The notes under the pieces were generated by a model. That model was not told the DNA's origin and ran no database searches. It saw nothing but the letters and a program-made list of their open reading frames with translations. A program made the position numbers and the translations under genes. Source: an uncultured Bacteroidales bacterium (GTDB taxonomy: Bacteria > Bacteroidota > Bacteroidia > Bacteroidales > Muribaculaceae). Taken from it: 26,951 nucleotides of DNA. Every line of letters begins with the position of its first letter. The stretch's first letter is position 1. Where the stretch lies: assembly GCA_900542185.1 (NCBI GenBank), contig UQMZ01000048.1, forward strand, positions 1 through 26,951, in the 5' to 3' direction. This document shows positions 6,620 through 12,499 of the stretch, piece by piece.

Positions 6620-6669
6620 AGGGAGATAAAGAAGCCCGGCTTTCCTCCCTCACGGATTACTGACCGGGC
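6620..6669 (+). ncRNA. Predicted H-type pseudoknot in the leader of the small-gene array
   Basis: Two perfect 6-bp helices interlock: AGGGAG (6620-6625) with CTCCCT (6645-6650), and GCCCGG (6634-6639) with CCGGGC (6664-6669). The order helix 1, helix 2, helix 1', helix 2' is that of an H-type pseudoknot, with connecting segments of 8, 5 and 13 bases. It begins a few bases after the predicted transcription start and ends 28 bases before the first ATG. It may be a cis-acting regulator or an mRNA-stabilising 5' structure. I cannot match it to a known riboswitch class; in particular it does not look like preQ1. Confidence 0.5.
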
Positions 6670-6697
6670 AAAGTTCAAATTAATTCAATACAAAGAT

Positions 6698-6844
6698 ATG
6701 AAAACTTTCCGAAACATCCGTAAAGAATCGCCGAGACTGTGGGCGGTTGACATCAGCGACGGAGAAAGCACTTCAACCGTTTACGCGAGACTTAAACGCG
6801 ACATTACGCAATTTCTAACGCTGTACGGCTTTATTGCCGCCTGA
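6698..6844 (+). CDS. Tiny hypothetical protein, first gene of the array
   Basis: A 48-residue frame starting MKTFRNIRKESPRLWAVDIS and ending FLTLYGFIAA. It directly follows the promoter and leader structure, has its ATG after CAAAGAT like several neighbours, and shows a strand-turn-strand-helix character with a VYARLKRDITQFL helix. No family recognised. Its support is position, a clean start and stop, and a sensible amino-acid mix rather than homology. Confidence 0.6.
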   Translation: MKTFRNIRKESPRLWAVDISDGESTSTVYARLKRDITQFLTLYGFIAA

Positions 6845-6918
6845 ATCCTCCACCAGTTGAGATATCCGCCCACACCGGGCAAACATCACTAAACAATCAC
6901 CCACAAAACCGAATCACG

Positions 6919-7635
6919 ATGAAAGCAAATAACACCACAATAGAAAACGCTCTTTACCTCGCATTTTCGCCCGAATACGTTAACGCCCTTAGTCTCGTCG
7001 AACTCGCTGAAACATGGAGCGACAACCACAACGCCCGCGACCTCGAATTAAACATTGCGGCATACGCAGAACAATGCACCTACAAAATGGAGCAGGAGGG
7101 CGCAACGCTGGAGTTTGACGCATGGGAAAGACTGACCGCCGAAATAGAACGCGGCGCCCGCGTATGGGTGTCGCTCTACTGCAACGAAATCAGTTGGAGC
7201 AATCGCCCCGAATGGATTGCAAACAGCGTCCGCGCCGCCCTCAACACTACAACTACACCCGAAACACCTAACCCAACTAACACCCCCTCGACCATGAACG
7301 CAAACAAAACAACCTCAATTTGTCCCCTTGACTTTCCCACGGCATTAGATGCATACAATTACGCACTGGCACACCAGCACGACGCAAGCCCGCTGGCTGT
7401 TGCTATCGAATCCAACAACTACAACGCCCCGTTGCTCCGTTCTCTCGTCCTCAATGGCGTTAATGTGTTCGGCGTATGGTGTGACGCAATGGACGATACG
7501 GCCACAAGTCTGCTATACACCACTGAGGCCGGAGCGCGTGAAGCTATGGCACAAGTAGAAGCCAATGACAAGGAGTCCGGAGTCTATGATCCGGACTATT
7601 ACAAAGTGCTTGATATGTCAAAATATTTCTTATGA
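6919..7635 (+). CDS. Two-domain hypothetical protein with Thr/Pro/Asn linker
   Basis: A 238-residue soluble protein of unknown function with no signal peptide. Residues 1-112 form an acidic helical domain (LVELAETWSDNHNARDLE; a Trp-rich part with WSNRPEWIANSVRAAL). A low-complexity linker (NTTTTPETPNPTNTPS) follows at about 113-128, and then a second alpha/beta domain (FPTALDAYNYALAHQHDASPL, later FGVWCDAMDDTATSLLYTT). The internal ATG at 7294 after the linker could also start a separate second domain. The linker and domain pattern suggests a gene fusion of two small array-type proteins. It overlaps the next gene by 4 bases (ATGA). Confidence 0.75.
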   Translation: MKANNTTIENALYLAFSPEYVNALSLVELAETWSDNHNARDLELNIAAYAEQCTYKMEQEGATLEFDAWERLTAEIERGARVWVSLYCNEISWSNRPEWIANSVRAALNTTTTPETPNPTNTPSTMNANKTTSICPLDFPTALDAYNYALAHQHDASPLAVAIESNNYNAPLLRSLVLNGVNVFGVWCDAMDDTATSLLYTTEAGAREAMAQVEANDKESGVYDPDYYKVLDMSKYFL

Positions 7636-7763
7636 AACAGACCCTGAAAGCCACGGCGGCGTTACTCGGAATCATTGCCGCCGTGGTAATCCTCGACTAC
7701 ATTCTTAAGGCGATCGGCTGTCTTATGATTTATATTTCCGAAACATGTAACGTACCACTCTAA
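7632..7763 (+). CDS. Tiny single-span membrane protein
   Basis: A 43-residue frame, MKQTLKATAALLGIIAAVVI then LDYILKAIGCLMIYISETC, with a hydrophobic stretch from about residue 7 to 36 that can span the membrane once or form a short hairpin. Its ATG overlaps the stop of the upstream gene (ATGA), a strong sign of coupled translation. The coding DNA contains a perfect 10-base inverted repeat (7651-7660 and 7677-7686). Function unknown. Confidence 0.6.
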   Translation: MKQTLKATAALLGIIAAVVILDYILKAIGCLMIYISETCNVPL

Positions 7764-7773
7764 AAACGCAATA

Positions 7774-7965
7774 ATGAGAACATTTAGAGAAAACACCAAC
7801 GACCACGGAGTTATACGCAAATGCTATGCGTCCGACAATTACGCAGAATATCAGCTAACAAGCGCATACGCGCATGACCTCCACGACGATTATTTAGAGC
7901 GTTACCACCGCGCCCCGTCGTCACGCTGGTATAACAGACATTTCAGTTTTACACGAATAAAATAA
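7774..7965 (+). CDS. Small His/Tyr-rich hypothetical protein
   Basis: A 63-residue basic protein, MRTFRENTNDHGVIRKCYAS at the start and RWYNRHFSFTRIK at the end, rich in Tyr, His, Arg and Asn. It contains a short helix (YAHDLHDDYLERYHRAP). The basic, aromatic C-terminus could contact nucleic acid. It starts 10 bases after the membrane peptide gene and is followed 19 bases later by another tiny gene. No family recognised. Confidence 0.65.
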   Translation: MRTFRENTNDHGVIRKCYASDNYAEYQLTSAYAHDLHDDYLERYHRAPSSRWYNRHFSFTRIK

Positions 7966-7984
7966 CCCTCAAACATCAACAACC

Positions 7985-8179
7985 ATGCAGACAATCAGCA
8001 TTAACGGGAAACTCTATAAGTACCATCATACCGCCAGCCGGCGCGGATATTGTCGTGTGTCGGATATTGGCACAACAGAAAACTATAACGGAAAATTCGG
8101 CACCGGTTTAATTGTCCGGAACGGACGGCACAACGGTTCGACACAATACGAGTCAATAAGCTACTATATCAACGCATAA
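7985..8179 (+). CDS. Small beta-rich hypothetical protein
   Basis: A 64-residue basic protein that reads as an all-beta fold: MQTISINGKLYKYHHTASRR, then GYCRVSDIG, GTGLIVRNGRHNG, and a terminal strand YESISYYINA. Gly, Asn, Tyr and Arg are abundant. It sits 11 bases before the next tiny gene. No motif or family is recognised; compact basic beta-rich proteins of this size occur among phage and plasmid counter-defence proteins, but nothing here proves that role. Confidence 0.65.
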   Translation: MQTISINGKLYKYHHTASRRGYCRVSDIGTTENYNGKFGTGLIVRNGRHNGSTQYESISYYINA

Positions 8180-8190
8180 ACCTGGAGAAG

Positions 8191-8352
8191 ATGAATTATA
8201 TAATTGAACTCAATGGGGAGTATGTCAAAGGATATGCGAGCCGCAAACGTGCTTTTGACAAAGCAAAGGAATACGCCGCCAATACTAATAATGTTGCACG
8301 GATCTGGCACGAACAAAATGTAATTTGGGACAGCAACCCCGATCAGGACTAA
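8191..8352 (+). CDS. Tiny hypothetical protein, strand-strand-helix-strand pattern
   Basis: A 53-residue frame: MNYIIELNGEYVKGYASRKR, then AFDKAKEYAANTNNVARIWH, then EQNVIWDSNPDQD. It predicts two strands, a helix and a final strand. The same layout, with a (Y/F)xSxxxA turn before the helix, recurs in the genes at 8428, 9375 and 9715. The ATG follows a purine-rich CTGGAGAAG, a plausible ribosome site. Function unknown. Confidence 0.6.
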   Translation: MNYIIELNGEYVKGYASRKRAFDKAKEYAANTNNVARIWHEQNVIWDSNPDQD

Positions 8353-8361
8353 CCCCACCTT

Positions 8362-8403
8362 TCCCGGCATGGTGTTAACGTGTGTTCGATTCACACGCCG
8401 GGA
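8362..8403 (+). other. Structured intergenic element resembling a tRNA acceptor/T-arm minihelix
   Basis: TCCCGGC (8362-8368) pairs with GCCGGGA (8397-8403). Directly against the 3' strand lies a 5-bp stem GTGTG/CACAC (8380-8384, 8392-8396) closing the 7-base loop TTCGATT, which matches the canonical tRNA T-loop. Geometry (7-bp outer stem, 5-bp arm, no base between them) is that of a tRNA acceptor plus T arm, but only 11 bases replace the D and anticodon arms, so it is not a normal tRNA. It could be an mRNA structure, a tRNA mimic or a captured tRNA 3' end. Confidence 0.5.
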
Positions 8404-8427
8404 GCGAATAACTAAATACAAACAGAT

Positions 8428-8706
8428 ATGGAAAGACTTAATTACACGCTGGTAGTTATCAGCACAAAGGAAGTGAAAAGCGTATGCGCCGGGCTGTGGT
8501 TTGACGATAAAGAAGCCGCCGAAAGATACGCCGAGGGAGTAACCGCCGGACTTGCATTGGCAGGTAAAAAGAACTGCGCCGTAATAATGCACCTCCCCGA
8601 CAATCCGCAGGGGATGAAGCCCGGATTTATTTCCAAGAATTGCACCTACAAACACGCTGATATATATAAGCGTGATTATGTTTGGAAACTCAACAAAACC
8701 GCCTAA
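8428..8706 (+). CDS. Small hypothetical protein of the array
   Basis: A 92-residue protein: strands YTLVVISTKEVKSVCAGLWF, a helix DDKEAAERYAEGVTAGLALA, then a strand NCAVIMHLPD and a C-terminal tail rich in Lys and Tyr. It shares the two-strand, helix, strand layout of the genes at 8191, 9375 and 9715. It starts 24 bases after the minihelix-like structure, with the upstream context ACAAACAGAT that recurs before other starts here. No family recognised. Confidence 0.65.
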   Translation: MERLNYTLVVISTKEVKSVCAGLWFDDKEAAERYAEGVTAGLALAGKKNCAVIMHLPDNPQGMKPGFISKNCTYKHADIYKRDYVWKLNKTA

Positions 8707-8730
8707 ACCGCCCCAAATTCGCGCCTCACA

Positions 8731-8759
8731 CCGCCGGACGGTAATTATACCTCCGGCGG
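8731..8759 (+). other. Intergenic hairpin with long GC-rich stem
   Basis: CCGCCGGA (8731-8738) pairs with TCCGGCGG (8752-8759), then after one unpaired C, GGTA (8740-8743) pairs with TACC (8748-8751) around the loop ATTA. There is no T run, so it is not an obvious terminator. It lies 24 bases after one stop and 47 bases before the next ATG and may protect or process the polycistronic mRNA. Confidence 0.6.
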
Positions 8760-8806
8760 GAGAAAGGCCGACAGAAACGAAATAAACAAGTTAAAACGAT
8801 ATAGCA

Positions 8807-8971
8807 ATGAACATACTGAATAAAAACCTTAATATTTGGCCGACAATAGCCGACTACCGCGAGTTGCTCAAAATAGCTTGCGCAAGATTTGACATCAGCG
8901 AGAATGAAGCACGCAAACGATTTGGCCTTTACACTTATGCTGAGTGGATGAATTTATTAACCAGTAATTAA
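8807..8971 (+). CDS. Tiny helical hypothetical protein
   Basis: A 54-residue frame, MNILNKNLNIWPTIADYREL, LKIACARFDISENEARKRFG, LYTYAEWMNLLTSN. It predicts mostly helix; the middle (FDISENEARKRFGLYTYAEW) resembles a small helix-turn-helix unit, so DNA binding is possible but unproven. It ends immediately before an 11-base poly-C tract. Confidence 0.6.
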   Translation: MNILNKNLNIWPTIADYRELLKIACARFDISENEARKRFGLYTYAEWMNLLTSN

Positions 8972-8982
8972 CCCCCCCCCCC
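8972..8982 (+). repeat. Poly-C tract of 11 bases between two genes
   Basis: Eleven consecutive C residues start directly after the TAA of the preceding gene and end 19 bases before the next ATG. Tracts of this length are prone to slippage and could tune expression of the downstream gene or be length-variable in the population. The exact length is also sensitive to sequencing error. Confidence 0.7.
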
Positions 8983-9001
8983 ACGGCACAACGGAAAGAC
9001 A

Positions 9002-9262
9002 ATGAGGACAACCACATTAAAACAATGCGCCCAATATGCAAAATGGATATGGGGCGACGTAGAGACCGACACCCGCAATATAGGCGGCGATAAATACGGC
9101 ATAGGCAATATTTCCCACGGCTCAGTAATTGAATGGCTCACGCCCTTAATGGCTCCGGCTCAACTGCTGGGCTATCTGCAAGGACTTCACGCCGCGAAAA
9201 ACAATCCGGAAATATTCAACAAAACGCCGTTTGACGCCTCAGTCTACGCAAAACAAGTCTAA
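9002..9262 (+). CDS. Small hypothetical protein of the array
   Basis: An 86-residue protein, MRTTTLKQCAQYAKWIWGDV at the start, a Gly-rich middle (GGDKYGIGNISHGS), and the amphipathic stretch VIEWLTPLMAPAQLLGYLQG before a polar end. It has no signal peptide; the apolar middle stretch is too interrupted for a clear membrane span. It follows the poly-C tract and precedes a tiny hydrophobic peptide gene. No family recognised. Confidence 0.65.
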   Translation: MRTTTLKQCAQYAKWIWGDVETDTRNIGGDKYGIGNISHGSVIEWLTPLMAPAQLLGYLQGLHAAKNNPEIFNKTPFDASVYAKQV

Positions 9263-9281
9263 CACCTAAACAGATACAAAC

Positions 9282-9356
9282 ATGATACTAATTGCGCTTA
9301 TATGTGTAATCTGCTGGCTCGGCCCTGCATTACGCGACGGATCGAATGTAAAATAA
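9282..9356 (+). CDS. Possible 24-residue membrane peptide
   Basis: MILIALICVICWLGPALRDG then SNVK and stop. The first 14 residues form one hydrophobic helix with a short polar tail, like many membrane microproteins. The ATG follows ACAAAC, the same context as other array genes, and the spacing to neighbours (19 and 18 bases) suits a cistron. At this length chance cannot be excluded. Confidence 0.4.
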   Translation: MILIALICVICWLGPALRDGSNVK

Positions 9357-9374
9357 CCCCTAAAACGAAAAGCG

Positions 9375-9710
9375 ATGAAAGTAAACAAAGCAATTACCAC
9401 ATTCGGCAAATTATTCCCCAACTACGACCGTACTAAAGAAAAATTAATCCCTGGTGGCGATGAAAACGAAGCCTATATAATCACGAAAATTGGCACTCAT
9501 TACATTCTCAACACGTTTCGTGTCAAAGAAGAATACACCCCCAACCAATGCGGGTTGCCATATCTATGCGATTGGGATCTAAAGTATATCAGTAAGAACA
9601 ACACCGAAATTATTGCTGCAACTGTAGAGCAACACAAGAACGTCAAAACATTTTCAACCGAAATGGAGGCGCGAGACTTGGCGATGAAATTAATAAACTC
9701 CAAACCATAA
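9375..9710 (+). CDS. Small hypothetical protein, two strand-helix units
   Basis: A 111-residue protein: MKVNKAITTFGKLFPNYDRT, then IPGGDENEAYIITKIGTHYI, LNTFRVKEEY, a segment with two cysteines (CGLPYLCDWDLKYIS), and a last unit TEIIAATVEQHKNVKTFSTE, MEARDLAMKLINSKP. The end repeats the strand, FSTxxxA turn and helix seen in the neighbouring small proteins. It is followed only 4 bases later by the next start. Function unknown. Confidence 0.65.
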   Translation: MKVNKAITTFGKLFPNYDRTKEKLIPGGDENEAYIITKIGTHYILNTFRVKEEYTPNQCGLPYLCDWDLKYISKNNTEIIAATVEQHKNVKTFSTEMEARDLAMKLINSKP

Positions 9711-9714
9711 AGCG

Positions 9715-9966
9715 ATGAAAATATATAAAATACAACATAACGCAAATTATTGTCTTAAAATAGACGAAACGGTTTGCAATAGATACTTTGCAAGTGAGGA
9801 CGCGGCAAGCGAACTCTATTATTACATAAAAGAGCGCGTAAACTTAGCGATTGGCGAACACGTGCAACTGGAAGTCATAAATGTGGACATCATAGACGGC
9901 GAATATAAAGCTACCAATTCCGAAATAATCCGCTGTTTTAGCGATGATACAAAATTTGGCAATTAA
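9715..9966 (+). CDS. Small hypothetical protein, strand-strand-helix-strand pattern
   Basis: An 83-residue acidic protein: two strands (MKIYKIQHNANYCLKIDETV), the turn RYFASEDAAS leading into a helix SELYYYIKERVNLA, then a strong strand VQLEVINVDIIDG and a polar end. It closely parallels the layout of the genes at 8191 and 8428, suggesting distant paralogy or convergent small folds. Separated from the previous gene by 4 bases, so co-translated. No family recognised. Confidence 0.65.
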   Translation: MKIYKIQHNANYCLKIDETVCNRYFASEDAASELYYYIKERVNLAIGEHVQLEVINVDIIDGEYKATNSEIIRCFSDDTKFGN

Positions 9967-9973
9967 CCACCCA

Positions 9974-10017
9974 TCCCGGCGAGGGAGAACCACAGCGGAG
10001 CGACACCGCCGCCGGGA
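9974..10017 (+). other. Structured intergenic element, same architecture as 8362-8403
   Basis: TCCCGGCG (9974-9981) pairs with CGCCGGGA (10010-10017). Against the 3' strand lies an inner hairpin GCGG (9995-9998)/CCGC (10006-10009) with a 7-base loop, after a 13-base single-stranded spacer. Outer stem sequence, 7-base loop and abutting inner hairpin all repeat the design at 8362-8403, 1.6 kb upstream. It ends 30 bases before the next ATG. Confidence 0.55.
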
Positions 10018-10047
10018 ACTATCATCAACAAATAAAATCATACGAAT

Positions 10048-10713
10048 ATGGCTAACTACAGATTCAAAACCGCCGAAATAGAGGCGATGAAGAAAAACAT
10101 CCTCACACATATAGAGCATGAAGCCGAGACAAAAACCGCATGGCGTCTGCGTTGCGCTATCGAGGGGCGGCTAATGTGCTGCCGTCCCTCAAAACGCGAG
10201 GCTGCACGGCTGGAGCGTGAGTTGGTACTATACGAAAAGTTAACCAAAAACGATTTACCTAATTGGCAGAGCAAACCTATACAGCCCGCCACACCCACAG
10301 AAGCACCCCAAATTTCAACGGAAACCGCCGAGACGGTAAATGTATCGGCGGAGGGGGAGGAAGAGGCGGAGAAGGCAGGAGACAAGCCCACAGTCGCAGA
10401 CATTGCGCAGATGGTACAAACCGAACTCGCCAAAAACAAGTCTATGCGCACGGCGTGGCATCTTGAATTTCCCGACGGAACGGAGTGCGATGTGCGCTAT
10501 AAGAATACCGTTGCAGGCTGTGACTTCTACGACTATTCCGAAAGGAAAGACAAGATAGAGCATTTCAGGGATTATTCCGCAGTATTTTCAGATGTAACTC
10601 TCTATGTCTGCCAGGCACTCGGAATTGATGCTTTAGAGCCTCCACAATCGCCCGAAACTCCGCAGACGGCAGAATGTACCGTTGAACCCTGCAAACTCGC
10701 TAAGACGGCGTAA
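10048..10713 (+). CDS. Hypothetical protein with helical N-domain and acidic linker
   Basis: A 221-residue protein. Residues 1-73 are a helical, basic domain with a possible coiled coil (KREAARLERELVLYEKL). Residues 84-125 form a low-complexity Pro/Thr/Glu linker (TETAETVNVSAEGEEEAEKA). Residues 126-188 form a compact domain (ADIAQMVQTELAKNK, TAWHLEFPDGTECDVRYKN, DFYDYSERKDKIEHFRDYS). A Pro/Cys tail closes it. Function unknown. It is one of the two long members of the array, both of which carry linkers, as if built from small modules. Confidence 0.75.
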   Translation: MANYRFKTAEIEAMKKNILTHIEHEAETKTAWRLRCAIEGRLMCCRPSKREAARLERELVLYEKLTKNDLPNWQSKPIQPATPTEAPQISTETAETVNVSAEGEEEAEKAGDKPTVADIAQMVQTELAKNKSMRTAWHLEFPDGTECDVRYKNTVAGCDFYDYSERKDKIEHFRDYSAVFSDVTLYVCQALGIDALEPPQSPETPQTAECTVEPCKLAKTA

Positions 10714-10763
10714 AAACAACTCAAATCTCAGAATATTTCATTAACTTAGCAAAAATATCTGAC

Positions 10764-10949
10764 ATGTATCTCTGTAAAAACAAAATCCTCAATATCCTCC
10801 TCAACATCCTGCTTCTCGTGATACTCCCGGCCGCAGGAGGAATCCTGCTTTACTTCTATGTTGAGTATGCGATTCTTCTCATTCTGATAATACCGGGATT
10901 CATCGCCTTTCTCCGTGGAGGTATGAAGAACGGCAGCGACATGAAATAA
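10764..10949 (+). CDS. Small two-span membrane protein
   Basis: A 61-residue protein with two hydrophobic segments, ILNILLNILLLVILPAAGGI and LYFYVEYAILLILIIPGFIA, separated by almost no loop and followed by a basic tail (FLRGGMKNGSDMK). It is therefore probably a membrane hairpin with both ends inside. An imperfect -7 box (TAACTTAG at 10742-10749) precedes it, with no good -33, so separate transcription is uncertain. Role unknown; small hydrophobic proteins on mobile elements can be holin-like, exclusion or toxin peptides, and nothing here discriminates. Confidence 0.65.
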   Translation: MYLCKNKILNILLNILLLVILPAAGGILLYFYVEYAILLILIIPGFIAFLRGGMKNGSDMK

Positions 10950-10978
10950 CCAATCATCAAATCAACAGACAAAAGATT

Positions 10979-11770
10979 ATGGCACGATATTTATATTTTC
11001 GAGTTTCGACTTTGGATCAGGACTTCGACCAGCAGCAGAACTGCGTCAACGGCTATCTTGCATCAATACGCATCGACCCCGACAAAGAGATTACGCAGAC
11101 CGTCGTTGAGAAAATCAGCGGCACGGTGAACCATAACGAGCGCAAATTGTCGGTATTGCTCCGCAAGTGCAAAAACGGCGACACGATCTATTTCTCCGAG
11201 TTGTCCCGCCTCGGACGTAATATGGTTGACTTGAACAACATCGTCAACGAGTGCTGCGAGCGCGGAATCATTCTCATTCAGTGCAAAGACGGAATGAAGA
11301 TAGAGAACGAAAGTATCGGCGGAAAGGCTCTTTTGTTCGCGCTCTCGCTTGCGGCGGAGATTGAGGTAAACAACATACGGCAGCGCACAAACATGGGCTT
11401 AGACGTGCGCAAAAAGCGTCAGGCAAAGGGCGAGAAATGGATAAGCAACACAGGCCGCGAATGTGACCGCCTCGGCAGACCCGCCGACGGCATTGACGAG
11501 AATGGCAAGCCATATTGGGACATGTCGGCAGCTGCCGAGGCCGCGTCCATGCGTCGCACTGATGAAAAAATCAGATGGAAAGAAACCTCCTCGGCATACA
11601 AATGGACAATGGCACGGGTAAGGGAAGGAATGCCCCGCAAAGAGATTGTAAGGCTTTTCAACGAGCAACACAAGCTGAACCCAGACGTGTATTGCACACG
11701 TACCGGCAAACCGCTGACCGAGGCCACCCTTTCTATATGGTGCCGCGAAATGAATCCATTGGCGGTATAG
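10979..11770 (+). CDS. Serine recombinase (resolvase/invertase family)
   Basis: A 263-residue small serine recombinase. The nucleophile is Ser10 in YFRVSTLDQ, the family motif ELSRLGR is at residues 74-80, and LAAEIEVNNIRQRTNMGL represents the long E helix (usually EFERxxIxERT). The C-terminal region includes a helix-turn-helix with ARVREGMPRKEIVRLFNE. It is somewhat longer than resolvases of about 185 residues because of an insert around 150-205. Such enzymes resolve multimers or invert segments; I see no obvious pair of inverted crossover sites nearby, although the 34-base palindrome at 6201 is a conceivable target. Its presence beside a separate tyrosine integrase fits a plasmid-like resolution or switching role. 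Confidence 0.9.
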   Translation: MARYLYFRVSTLDQDFDQQQNCVNGYLASIRIDPDKEITQTVVEKISGTVNHNERKLSVLLRKCKNGDTIYFSELSRLGRNMVDLNNIVNECCERGIILIQCKDGMKIENESIGGKALLFALSLAAEIEVNNIRQRTNMGLDVRKKRQAKGEKWISNTGRECDRLGRPADGIDENGKPYWDMSAAAEAASMRRTDEKIRWKETSSAYKWTMARVREGMPRKEIVRLFNEQHKLNPDVYCTRTGKPLTEATLSIWCREMNPLAV

Positions 11771-11784
11771 TTGGAAAATTTTAT

Positions 11785-11792
11785 TAACTTTG
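11785..11792 (+). promoter_or_regulatory. Possible -7 box upstream of a small gene
   Basis: TAACTTTG at 11785-11792 is a perfect Bacteroidetes -7 box, but no TTTG is present 19-21 bases upstream. It would place the transcript start close to the ATG at 11803. Confidence 0.4.
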
Positions 11793-11802
11793 CAAAAACG
11801 AA

Positions 11803-12249
11803 ATGAAAATGAAAACTCAGATTTCAAGCCTTATCAATGGCAGCGAGTTCACAATCAGAAACATGTTGGCGGAAAAATACTGCTCTAACGCAGTTGACTT
11901 CTTCAACAAGCCAAAACTTGGAGGCACCACAGTTGAGGAGAGGACAAGAATCGCGATGGACGTGGCGAGGGAGAATCCTGATGAAATGAAGGTCAGGGCG
12001 AACGGAGTGGAGCTCACCCTTTCACGCAATAACTCGCTAAGCGGAAAGTCCTGGAGCTGGGAAGCTCCGATCACGAGAGAGCAATATGCCGAAATATCAG
12101 GCAAAGTTGCTCCTTTCTGGACACATGCCGGTGCGGTCAACACTTATTACATACGCATCTTCATGGACTGCACGATCGAGCTGCACGCTACAAGTGGAAG
12201 AAAGGGCAACACGGTATATCTGGGTGAAGAATTCATTGAGATTCTTTGA
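11803..12249 (+). CDS. Hypothetical protein near the integrase
   Basis: A 148-residue soluble protein of unknown function. The N-terminal half is helical (GSEFTIRNMLAEKYCSNAVD, TTVEERTRIAMDVARENPDE). The C-terminal half reads as beta strands with aromatic residues (VELTLSRNNSLSGKSWSWEA, NTYYIRIFMDCTIELHATSG). An in-frame second ATG at 11809 is an alternative start. It ends one base before the next gene, so the two form an operon. Confidence 0.7.
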   Translation: MKMKTQISSLINGSEFTIRNMLAEKYCSNAVDFFNKPKLGGTTVEERTRIAMDVARENPDEMKVRANGVELTLSRNNSLSGKSWSWEAPITREQYAEISGKVAPFWTHAGAVNTYYIRIFMDCTIELHATSGRKGNTVYLGEEFIEIL

Positions 12250-12250
12250 T

Positions 12251-12469
12251 ATGAGATACATATTGCAGAAGTCCAAGAAACAGCCGGAATGGTGGGTGCT
12301 CACTGATACAGAAAATCAAATAGTCTGTCAGTTCAAGCATGGCGACTTCAACGGCACGCAGAAGTTTTCGCCATTGCGTGACATCAAGGATTATGACGTT
12401 ACAAAGCTGCCGACAATAGTTAGGGAAATGACTGACTGGCTTGTAAAGAACCATTCTGATTTAATCTAA
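12251..12469 (+). CDS. Small hypothetical protein
   Basis: A 72-residue protein: MRYILQKSKKQPEWWVLTDT, ENQIVCQFKHGDFNGTQKFS, then a helix LPTIVREMTDWLVKNHSDLI. The strand, strand, helix layout with WWVLTDTEN and CxFKxGxFN suggests a small regulatory or accessory fold seen widely in Bacteroidetes elements, but I cannot name it. The ATG at 12251 directly follows the upstream stop; an earlier in-frame ATG exists but would overlap the preceding gene heavily. Confidence 0.65.
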   Translation: MRYILQKSKKQPEWWVLTDTENQIVCQFKHGDFNGTQKFSPLRDIKDYDVTKLPTIVREMTDWLVKNHSDLI

Positions 12470-12499
12470 AGCAACGCCCGCTAAGCATACGACAAGGCC

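Noticed and set aside
8362..8403. A complete tRNA gene
   Set aside because: Only the acceptor stem and T arm are present; 11 bases cannot hold the D and anticodon arms, and no larger cloverleaf fits.
8350..10040. Integron-type cassette array with attC sites
   Set aside because: Only three hairpins were found, they lack the R and L box pairs of attC sites, and no IntI integrase is present; the recombinase here is a tRNA-type integrase.
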